Source: Thermoplasmata archaeon (GTDB lineage: Archaea; Thermoplasmatota; Thermoplasmata; Lutacidiplasmatales; UBA184). From it: DNA of 7,494 nt. The notes below the pieces were generated by a model, which was given only the letters and a program-made list of their open reading frames with translations, was not told the DNA's origin and did not search any database. How positions within the stretch are numbered: position 1 is the first letter of the stretch; every line of letters starts with the position of its first letter. Location of the stretch: contig JASHXS010000156.1 in the NCBI GenBank assembly GCA_030043405.1, positions 1 to 7,494 on the forward strand, written 5' to 3'. A program made the translations under genes and the position numbers. Of the stretch, positions 1 to 5,394 are shown in pieces.

Positions 1-662
1 ACGAGCGGTACGAAGTCGAGGAGTCCGGCGGGCTTGGAAAGCCCGAGGAGAGCCTGGGCGCGGTCTACTTCCGACGAGTTGCCAAAGAAGATCTCCGAGC
101 CCTCGAGCAACTGGCGGAGCTCGCGCGGCGTCCACCGGTAGTGGATCTCCTGGGCCGGGTCCGCCGCGACCCGGAGTCCCCGACGCCGGGCGTGCTCTTG
201 GAGCTTCAGATGGACCTGGGTCGGGCCCGTCGTCAGGTGAAGCCACGAATACTCATCGAAGCCCGGCGGGATCCGCACCCCGCGGGCCGGACGGTCGTCC
301 ATCGTTCCTTGCTCGATCAGGGTGCGCTGCCGCCCGCCCGTGTCCTCCACGATGAAGCACGTGGGGGTCGGCACGCCGGCGATCCGTTCGACGCCGCGCA
401 GGTCGACCTGCGCGCGACGGAGCGCGGACTCCAGCGCGGGGGTGAAACCGTCCCCCACGCGCGCCACCAGCCCGCAGGCGACGCCGTATCGACTGGCCGC
501 CAGGGCGAGGTTCGCCGCCGTACCGCCCAGTTCGGAGCGGTCGGCCCGGATGGGGACGGTCCGGTCCGGCGCCGGGAAGTCGTCGACCCGCAGGAACCGG
601 TCGACGTTGATGTGGCCCGCGACGAGGAGGTCCCGGGGCCGGTCCGCGGTCGGATCCTGCAT
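1..662 (-). CDS. PfkB-family (ribokinase-like) carbohydrate or nucleoside kinase, partial
   Basis: This is the first 220 codons of a cytosolic small-molecule kinase; the C-terminal part lies beyond the left edge. The N-terminal strand reads LLVAGHINVDRF (residues 12-23), followed by the glycine-rich PfkB signature GGTAANLALAASRYG (46-60) and the LVARVGDGF segment (65-73), all typical of the substrate-binding lid and core of this family. Further landmarks are a TLIEQGTMD stretch (114-122), often seen in archaeal PfkB sugar/nucleoside kinases, and FGNSSEVD (193-200) at the position of the family's N-x-x-E motif. The catalytic GAGD motif would fall outside the window, so activity cannot be judged. 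The ATG at 660-662 is chosen because the conserved domain starts about ten residues later; the frame stays open further upstream, but the two nearby ATGs (671-673, 692-694) are out of frame. The substrate is unknown: ribokinase, nucleoside kinase and keto-sugar kinase are all possible. Confidence 0.88.
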   Translation of the reverse strand, partial: MQDPTADRPRDLLVAGHINVDRFLRVDDFPAPDRTVPIRADRSELGGTAANLALAASRYGVACGLVARVGDGFTPALESALRRAQVDLRGVERIAGVPTPTCFIVEDTGGRQRTLIEQGTMDDRPARGVRIPPGFDEYSWLHLTTGPTQVHLKLQEHARRRGLRVAADPAQEIHYRWTPRELRQLLEGSEIFFGNSSEVDRAQALLGLSKPAGLLDFVPL

Positions 663-690
663 CGAGGCGCCATCGGGGAAACGCCGGCCC

Positions 691-699
691 CCATAGCGA
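691..699 (-). promoter_or_regulatory. Weak TATA-like element for the PfkB-family kinase
   Basis: On the minus strand the sequence TCGCTATGG is centred about 32 bp upstream of the kinase ATG at 662, inside the 93-bp divergent gap. The spacing fits an archaeal TATA box feeding a leaderless or nearly leaderless transcript, but the match to a TATA consensus is poor and no clear BRE is visible. Confidence 0.22.
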
Positions 700-720
700 T
701 TCGGTACCTCGGCGGGCTTG

Positions 721-730
721 GGCTTAAGGG
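721..730 (+). promoter_or_regulatory. TATA-like element for the amidohydrolase-glyS unit
   Basis: GGCTTAAGGG has its TTAA core at 724-727, centred about 30 bp upstream of the ATG at 756. It is the most AT-rich point in a very GC-rich gap, and the core-to-ATG distance is nearly the same as for the TTAA box in front of pstS. No Shine-Dalgarno precedes the ATG, so a leaderless transcript is inferred. Confidence 0.4.
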
Positions 731-755
731 CCGCCGACCCTCCGGCGAGAGCGAG

Positions 756-1847
756 ATGCTCGTGGAAGGGGCGATCCTAGACCGGGACGGCCCCCGGCCG
801 GCCTCGGTACGGATCCGCGCGGGCCGCGTCGTGGAGGTGGGCCAGCGGGGGACGCTGCGCGCCCACCCGGACGAACACAAGGTTCGTGGGATCGTCACAC
901 CGGCCCCGGTGAACTCCCATACCCACCTGGGGGACGCCGTCTCGGTCCGCGAACCTCCGGCCGGCCCCGTCGAGGACCTCGTGGCCGCGCCGCACGGCTA
1001 CAAGTTCCGCGTGCTCGCCACGGCCACCCGGGCTGCGAAGGTCAAGGCGATCCGGGCGGCCCTCCACCGGATGGAGGTCGACGGCACGGAGGCCGTCGTC
1101 GACTTCCGCGAGGAGGGACTCGAGGGGGTCCGACTGCTGCGCCACGCGGCGCGGGGTTCGCCGCTCCGGGTCCTCATCCTCGGTCGCCCGCTGCGCCGGC
1201 CCATCGATCCCGGCGAGGTCCGGGCGCTCCTCGCGGAGGCCGATGGGATCGGGCTCTCGAGCGCCCGGGACGAGTCCGCGACGTCGCTGCGGAACGTCAG
1301 CCGCGCCTGTCGGGCCCAGGGGAAGCGGTTCGCCCTCCATGCGAGCGAGGCCGTCCGGGAGGAGCCGGACTCCTTCCTCGACCCGAAGCCGGACCTGCTC
1401 GTCCACCTCGCCAAGGCGACCCCCGACGATCTCGAGCGGGTCGCCGAGGCGCGCGTCTCGGTCGCCGTATGTCCGCGGTCGAACGCACTCTTCGCCCGCC
1501 AGCCGAACCTTGCCGGCATGGAGCGGGCGGGCGTCGCCCTGCTCCTCGGTACGGACAACGCCATGTTCCACGCACCCTCGCTCTGGCGCGAGCTCGAGTT
1601 CGCCTACGTGGCGACCCGACTGAAGGGCCGGCCCGTGTCCGCCGGGTACCTGGCTCGGGCCGCGTTGGTCGAACCGTACCGGTGGTTGGGGATCCCCGAG
1701 GCGGCCTCCGTGGCCGTCGGCTCCCCCGTGCACCCGATCGTCCTGCAGCTTCCGCCGGACGATCCGGAATATCAGGTCGTGACGCGCACCACGGAACATC
1801 TTATCCTCCGCCCGGCTCGCCCTCGCGCCCCCGGGATCCCCCCATGA
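756..1847 (+). CDS. Metal-dependent amidohydrolase, deaminase-like (COG0402-type)
   Basis: A predicted cytosolic metallo-hydrolase of 363 residues, probably acting on a C-N bond. A small N-terminal beta-sandwich segment (LVEGAILDRDG to about residue 45) leads into the TIM barrel. The metal site is visible: NSHTHLGD supplies H55 and H57, ALHASE (193-198) gives H195 and E198, LLVHLAK (214-220) gives H217, and GTDNAM (265-270) gives D267. CPRSN (239-243) just before the last strand is typical of the methylthioadenosine/S-adenosylhomocysteine, guanine and chlorohydrolase-type deaminases. The length is somewhat short for that group (often 400-450). The ATG at 756 is chosen because the fold begins directly after it; the open frame continues upstream to 141, but that stretch is antisense to the PfkB kinase. 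Its TGA overlaps the glyS ATG (ATGA), so the two are probably co-transcribed. The substrate is not predictable; a nucleoside-type deaminase is plausible. Confidence 0.85.
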   Translation: MLVEGAILDRDGPRPASVRIRAGRVVEVGQRGTLRAHPDEHKVRGIVTPAPVNSHTHLGDAVSVREPPAGPVEDLVAAPHGYKFRVLATATRAAKVKAIRAALHRMEVDGTEAVVDFREEGLEGVRLLRHAARGSPLRVLILGRPLRRPIDPGEVRALLAEADGIGLSSARDESATSLRNVSRACRAQGKRFALHASEAVREEPDSFLDPKPDLLVHLAKATPDDLERVAEARVSVAVCPRSNALFARQPNLAGMERAGVALLLGTDNAMFHAPSLWRELEFAYVATRLKGRPVSAGYLARAALVEPYRWLGIPEAASVAVGSPVHPIVLQLPPDDPEYQVVTRTTEHLILRPARPRAPGIPP

Positions 1848-3349
1848 AGTACGACGAACTCTTCGCCCTCCTCCGGCGCCGCGGCGTGCTCTGGCCCTCC
1901 GCGGAGATCTACGGAGGGGTCCAGGGCCTCTACGACTACGGCCCCCTCGGGACGGCCCTGAAGCGCCGGCTCGAGGAGGCTTGGACCGCCTGGTTCGTCG
2001 GACTCTCCCCCGACTACCACCTCATCCAGCCGTCCGAGTTCCTCCCCGAGGCGGTCGTGCGCGCCTCCGGCCACCTCGAGAACTTCACCGACCCCGAGGT
2101 CACGTGCGAGTCGTGCCACGCGGCCTTCCGCGCGGACACGATCGTCGAGAAGGTCCGACCCGACGGCGTCGACGGGCTCACCCCGGCGCAGATCGGCGAG
2201 ATCCTACGAGCGAACCAGTTGAAGTGCCCGAACTGCGGCTCGCCGGCCCTCAGCGTACCGACGCCGTTCAACCTGATGTTCCCGGTCGAACTCGGGGTCA
2301 CCGGCCACGAACGGGCGTATCTCCAGCCCGAGACCGCCCAGGGGAGCTACCTCGCCTTCGCCCGGATGTGGGACGTGGGACGGCATGCCCTCCCCCTCGG
2401 GATCGCCGTCATCGGGAAAGCGTACCGGAACGAGATCGCGCCGCGGCAGGTCCTCTTCCGGCTTTGGGCGTTCACCCAGGCCGAGCTCCAGATCTTCTTC
2501 GACCCCGCCGGCTTCCCGGTCCCGTTCGCGCAGGTCGCCGCGGAGCCGTTGCCGGTCCTCCGGGTGGACCGACGCCAGCAGGGAGAAGAGGCCCCCGAGT
2601 TCGTGCGGGCCGAGGAGCTGGTCCGGTCCGGCGGCTTGCCCGAGTTCTACGTCTACCACCTGGCTCAATCGTATCGGTTCTACCGCGACGTGCTGGGATA
2701 CCCGGCGGACCGCCTGCGGCTGTTCGAGAAGTCGGACGTCGAGCGGGCGTTCTACAACCGAATCCAGTTCGACCTCGAGGCCCATCTCGAGAGCCTGGGC
2801 GGTTACAAGGAGCTCGGCGCCGTTCACTATCGGGGGAACTACGACCTCAGCCGCCACAGCGAAGGGTCGGGGAAGGACCTCTCGGTCCATCCGACCGGCC
2901 GCGAGCCCCTCCTGCCCCATGTGCTCGAGCTGACGTTCGGCGTCGATCGACATCTCTGGGCGCTGAGCGACCTCCACCTCGGGAAGGACGGCGAACGGAC
3001 CGTGTGGAAGCTCCCGCCGTACCTCGCGCCGGTGACGGTGGGCGTCTTCCCGCTGATCGAGAAGGACCACGGAGCGTACGCCCTCGAAGTGGCGGACGAG
3101 CTCGTGCGGGAGGGGCTCGCGGCGCGGTACGACGACGCGAGTTCCATCGGGAAACGGTACGCCCGCATGGATGAGGCGGGGGCCCCGTACTGCGTCACCG
3201 TCGACGGCGAGTCGCTGGCCGAAGGGCCCGCGAAAGGCACGGTCACCTTGCGGGCGCGGGACTCGCGATCGCAGGAGCGGGTGCCCGTGCGGGAGCTGGC
3301 GCCGCGGCTCCGGGCCGCCGTCCGCCTGCCCCGGCCCCCCCGGAGCTAG
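1844..3349 (+). CDS. glyS: Glycyl-tRNA synthetase, alpha2 (archaeal/eukaryotic) type
   Basis: This enzyme charges tRNA-Gly with glycine in the cytosol, using ATP. It is a class II synthetase of 501 residues, on the short side for the archaeal family (about 560-590). The N-terminus shows RRRGVLWPSAEIYGG and YDYGPLG (11-35). A zinc ribbon is formed by C88/C91 and C128/C131. QPETAQG (161-167), motif 2 GKAYRNEIAPRQ (191-202), QAEL (212-215), the glycine-site region YRGNYDLSRH (329-338) and motif 3 LELTFGVDR (361-369) follow. The anticodon-binding domain runs from LPPYLAPV (390) through SSIGKRYARMDE (433-444) to about residue 480. The usual VREF after motif 2 is LWAF here, and the usual EPS of motif 3 is ELT, while E163, E214, R330 and E362 are kept. 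The ATG overlaps the upstream stop by four bases, and no Shine-Dalgarno is seen. Identification is firm; the substitutions are noted separately. Confidence 0.96.
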   Translation: MKYDELFALLRRRGVLWPSAEIYGGVQGLYDYGPLGTALKRRLEEAWTAWFVGLSPDYHLIQPSEFLPEAVVRASGHLENFTDPEVTCESCHAAFRADTIVEKVRPDGVDGLTPAQIGEILRANQLKCPNCGSPALSVPTPFNLMFPVELGVTGHERAYLQPETAQGSYLAFARMWDVGRHALPLGIAVIGKAYRNEIAPRQVLFRLWAFTQAELQIFFDPAGFPVPFAQVAAEPLPVLRVDRRQQGEEAPEFVRAEELVRSGGLPEFYVYHLAQSYRFYRDVLGYPADRLRLFEKSDVERAFYNRIQFDLEAHLESLGGYKELGAVHYRGNYDLSRHSEGSGKDLSVHPTGREPLLPHVLELTFGVDRHLWALSDLHLGKDGERTVWKLPPYLAPVTVGVFPLIEKDHGAYALEVADELVREGLAARYDDASSIGKRYARMDEAGAPYCVTVDGESLAEGPAKGTVTLRARDSRSQERVPVRELAPRLRAAVRLPRPPRS

Positions 3350-3363
3350 GCCGGGCCCCGCGT

Positions 3364-3921
3364 TCAGCCCACGCGGACGAGCTGGCGGTCCCGCAAGTGA
3401 TCCAGCACCCGTCGGGTCGCGTCTTCGACGCTCATGGTCGACGTGTCGACGGTGAGCTCGGGGTTCAGTGGCTCCTCGAACGGGTCGTCGATCCCCGTCA
3501 CGTGCCGCACGGCGCCGGCCTCGTTGCGTCGGTAGATCCCCTTCGGGTCCCGCTGCCGGCAGACCTCGATGGGGACCTTCAGCCAGACCTCTTCGAACCG
3601 GGGCCCCACCTCCGACCGGGCGGCCTGGCGTGACGTCTCGTAGGGGGTGATCATCGCCACCATCACCGCCACGCCGTTGCGGGCGAGGAGGTGGGCGACG
3701 TAGCTCACCCGCCGGGCGTGCTCCTCCCGGTCGTGACGGGAGTAGCCGAGGTCGGGGGAGAACACATGCCGCAGCTCGTCGCCGTCCAGCACCTCGACCT
3801 TCCAGCCCCGGGAGCGGAGCTGGGCCGCCGTCGCGCGGGACAGCGTCGTCTTCCCGGCACCGGCGAGCCCCTCGAACCACACGACGAACCCTCCGGGGTC
3901 GGCGGGTACCGCGGGCGACAT
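3364..3921 (-). CDS. cysC: Adenylylsulfate (APS) kinase
   Basis: Phosphorylates adenosine 5'-phosphosulfate to 3'-phosphoadenylyl sulfate (PAPS), the activated sulfate used for assimilation or sulfation. It is a complete soluble protein of 185 residues, normal for a stand-alone CysC. The P-loop is GLAGAGKTT (18-26), the APS-binding stretch LDGDELRH is at 46-52, and the LGYSRHDREEHARR segment at 58-71. VAMITPYE (88-95) carries threonine (T92) where the bacterial enzymes have the serine that can be phosphorylated. The lid/dimer region KGIYRRNEAGAV (127-138) and TGIDDPFEEP (142-151) are both intact. The gene is convergent with glyS (14-bp gap) and divergent from pstS. No cysN, cysD or sat lies beside it in the window. 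The ATG at 3919-3921 is supported by the N-terminus of the fold and by a TATA-like box 27 bp upstream. Confidence 0.95.
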   Translation of the reverse strand: MSPAVPADPGGFVVWFEGLAGAGKTTLSRATAAQLRSRGWKVEVLDGDELRHVFSPDLGYSRHDREEHARRVSYVAHLLARNGVAVMVAMITPYETSRQAARSEVGPRFEEVWLKVPIEVCRQRDPKGIYRRNEAGAVRHVTGIDDPFEEPLNPELTVDTSTMSVEDATRRVLDHLRDRQLVRVG

Positions 3922-3945
3922 CGCCCCGCCACCGGCGTGGGGTCG

Positions 3946-3959
3946 AAATACGTTTCCCC
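3946..3959 (-). promoter_or_regulatory. cysC promoter (BRE plus TATA-like box)
   Basis: Read on the minus strand this is GGGGAAACGTATTT: a purine-rich BRE-like stretch (3952-3959) directly followed by GTATTT (3946-3951). The box is centred about 27 bp upstream of the cysC ATG, the distance expected if transcription starts at or within a few bases of the start codon. No Shine-Dalgarno precedes the ATG, which agrees with a leaderless mRNA. Confidence 0.5.
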
Positions 3960-3985
3960 GGTGCGGTCCCGGCCCGGTGGAGGGG

Positions 3986-4022
3986 TTATCCCGCGTCCGG
4001 CGGCGAACGGCGCCCTTATCCC
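3986..4022. repeat. TTATCCC direct repeat pair, 30-bp spacing, in the cysC-pstS gap
   Basis: TTATCCC occurs at 3986-3992 and again at 4016-4022, start to start exactly 30 bp, close to three helical turns, so both copies would face the same side of the DNA. The motif is AT-rich against a strongly GC-rich background. It lies upstream of the pstS promoter and behind that of cysC, where a regulator of either gene could bind. Function is inferred only from position. Confidence 0.35.
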
Positions 4023-4032
4023 TCCCAGATAT

Positions 4033-4043
4033 GCGAATTTTGC
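4033..4043. promoter_or_regulatory. AT-rich near-palindrome upstream of pstS
   Basis: GCGAATTTTGC is an odd-length near-palindrome centred on 4038, with one mismatched symmetrical pair. It lies in the most AT-rich patch of the intergenic region (about 4027-4051), roughly 70 bp upstream of the pstS ATG. It could be an operator, or the TATA region of a second, more distal pstS promoter giving a leader of about 45 bases. Confidence 0.25.
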
Positions 4044-4075
4044 GTAAGAAGAATCCAGGCGTGCGCAGTTACCAT

Positions 4076-4085
4076 CGATTAAGTG
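4076..4085 (+). promoter_or_regulatory. pstS promoter, TATA-like element
   Basis: CGATTAAGTG has its TTAA core at 4079-4082, centred about 29-30 bp upstream of the ATG at 4110. This matches archaeal TATA spacing for a start site at or a few bases before the start codon. It shares the TTAAG core and spacing with the box in front of the amidohydrolase gene. A GTG at 4083 lies inside this box, which argues against translation starting there. Confidence 0.42.
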
Positions 4086-4091
4086 ACCCCC

Positions 4092-4107
4092 CTCGGTCGG
4101 GGCCGAG
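4092..4107. promoter_or_regulatory. GC-rich dyad between the TATA-like box and the pstS ATG
   Basis: CTCGG (4092-4096) and CCGAG (4103-4107) form a perfect 5-bp inverted repeat with a 6-bp centre, ending two bases before the pstS start codon. If the mRNA is leaderless the dyad is untranscribed and would be a candidate repressor site at the start point. If the mRNA has a leader it could form a small hairpin close to the start codon. In such GC-rich DNA a 5-bp dyad can also arise by chance. Confidence 0.25.
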
Positions 4108-4109
4108 CC

Positions 4110-5369
4110 ATGACCAATCCGGCCAGTCCCGCGAACCCCCCCGCCGCGTCGAACGAATCCCCGCCAACGGCGCGCCCCGTCGTCCGCCGCAAGCGGAGCT
4201 CGACGGCGATCATCGCCGTGGTCCTCGTCGTGGTGATCGTCGCCGCGGCGTTGGCCGTGAGCTACCAGCAAGGCTGGCTCGGGAACGGGAAGACGGGTAC
4301 CAGCGCGAACGGGTGCCCGACCGGGGTGACCCTCCAGGGGAACGGCGCCCAGTTCGTGAACCCGTTGCTGCTCCAGTGGGCGAGCTCGTACGGCTCCTCC
4401 ACCAACAACGCGGTCGACTACACCGACGGGGGCTCGGGCACCGGCCTCACGGACTTCAACTCGACCACGATCGACTTCGCCATCACCGATGAGCCGCTGA
4501 GCCCATCGACCAGCGCGGCCCTGCCGTCCCCGGCCCTGACGATCCCGATCGTCGGCGGCGCCCTGGCCATCATCTACAACCTGCCCGGCGTCACCCAGCA
4601 GGTCCACCTGAACGGCACCCTGCTGGCCGACATCTATCTGGGCACCATCACCAACTGGAACGCGAGCGCGATCCAGGCGGCGAACCCCGGCGTCAACCTC
4701 CCGAACCAGACGATCTACACGGTCCACCGATCGGATCCGGCCGGCACGACGTACGTGCTCACCGACCTGCTGTCGGATGACAGCCCGACCTGGAACACGA
4801 CCGTCGGCACCGGCATCTCGATCGACTTCCCGAGCGCCCCCAAGCAGATCGCCGAGAAGGGGAACAGCGCCGTGCTGTCGTACGTGCAGAAGAACTCCTA
4901 CACGATCGGCTACAGCGACTTGACGGACGTGCTCGACTCGAGCCCGGTCCCCAGCTACGCGGCCATCGAGAACCCCGCCGGACAGTGGATCTCGCCGACG
5001 ATCGCGAACACGGCGTCCGCGATCCAGGACAAGCTGGCCCACGTGACGCTGCCGAGCTCGGCGGAGAGCTGGTACGACGTCAGCATGGTGAACGCCCCCG
5101 GTACCTCCGACTACCCGCTGGCGACGTTCGTGTACCTGTTCGTCTACCAGGCGCTCGACAAGGGGTTCGAGCCCTCCTCGACGAAGGCCCAGGTGATGGT
5201 CCAGTGGCTCAACTACGTCCTGTCGCCGTCCGCCCAGGCGTACGCCGACGACACCTCCGGGACGACCCCCTACTACTACGTGCCCCTGCCCTCGACCGTC
5301 GTCGCCGTCGACCAGGCGGGAGTCCAGACGCTGACCTATAACGGGGCGCCGGTCCCGGCGTGCACCTGA
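4110..5369 (+). CDS. pstS: Phosphate ABC transporter substrate-binding protein, membrane-anchored
   Basis: Captures inorganic phosphate outside the membrane and delivers it to the permease. The 419-residue chain has a proline-rich, basic cytoplasmic tail (1-31), one hydrophobic helix (about 32-50) and then the binding domain. No lipobox cysteine follows the helix, so it probably works as an uncleaved anchor. PstS landmarks are NGAQFVNPLLLQW (78-90), DYTDGGSGTGL (103-113), IDFAITDEPLS (121-131), GGALAIIYNLPGV (149-161), ADIYLGTITNW (173-183) and RSDPAGTTYVLTDLL (207-221). The serine, threonine and arginine residues in the GSGTG, TDEPLS and RSDPAGTT segments are the usual phosphate contacts. 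The only two cysteines, C69 and C418, sit at the two ends of the external domain. The ATG at 4110 is preferred over the in-frame GTG at 4083, which lies within the TATA-like box. It heads the pst operon, 25 bp before the permease gene. Confidence 0.94.
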   Translation: MTNPASPANPPAASNESPPTARPVVRRKRSSTAIIAVVLVVVIVAAALAVSYQQGWLGNGKTGTSANGCPTGVTLQGNGAQFVNPLLLQWASSYGSSTNNAVDYTDGGSGTGLTDFNSTTIDFAITDEPLSPSTSAALPSPALTIPIVGGALAIIYNLPGVTQQVHLNGTLLADIYLGTITNWNASAIQAANPGVNLPNQTIYTVHRSDPAGTTYVLTDLLSDDSPTWNTTVGTGISIDFPSAPKQIAEKGNSAVLSYVQKNSYTIGYSDLTDVLDSSPVPSYAAIENPAGQWISPTIANTASAIQDKLAHVTLPSSAESWYDVSMVNAPGTSDYPLATFVYLFVYQALDKGFEPSSTKAQVMVQWLNYVLSPSAQAYADDTSGTTPYYYVPLPSTVVAVDQAGVQTLTYNGAPVPACT

Positions 5370-5371
5370 GG

Positions 5372-5376
5372 GGAGG
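5372..5376 (+). promoter_or_regulatory. Possible, distant Shine-Dalgarno before the permease gene
   Basis: GGAGG lies just after the pstS stop codon, but 18 bases separate it from the GTG at 5395, longer than usual. No in-frame ATG, GTG or TTG exists between the upstream in-frame stop at 5332-5334 and 5395, so the start cannot be moved closer. The site may be weakly used or irrelevant. Confidence 0.3.
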
Positions 5377-5394
5377 ACCAGGTATCGGGCGACC

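Noticed and set aside
141..755. Open frame upstream of, and in frame with, the amidohydrolase, which could suggest a 568-residue protein
   Set aside because: It is antisense to the clear PfkB kinase coding sequence, has no recognisable domain, and the amidohydrolase fold begins directly after the ATG at 756.
1799..1808. CTTATCCTCC as a separate glyS promoter or a third copy of the TTATCCC repeat
   Set aside because: It lies in the amidohydrolase coding region about 42 bp from the glyS ATG, matches only six bases of the repeat, and the ATGA overlap makes co-transcription the simpler reading.
1469..1843. In-frame extension of glyS upstream of 1844
   Set aside because: It lies inside the amidohydrolase catalytic domain in another frame, and the family-typical GlyRS N-terminus begins at the ATG at 1844.
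3350..3363. Possible terminator in the 14-bp gap between convergent glyS and cysC
   Set aside because: The gap contains GGGCCC-type symmetry but no adequate stem and no T-tract on either strand; termination signals are not identifiable.
2204..3880. Long minus-strand open frame across glyS and cysC
   Set aside because: Arginine/proline/glycine-rich translation with no domain; it shadows two well-identified genes in GC-rich DNA.
4083..4109. GTG start nine codons upstream for pstS
   Set aside because: The GTG lies within the best TATA-like box and has no Shine-Dalgarno; the ATG at 4110 fits the promoter spacing.
3705..5042. Long minus-strand open frame across the cysC promoter and pstS
   Set aside because: Low-complexity Arg/Gly/Asp-rich translation spanning a promoter region and a firmly identified plus-strand gene.
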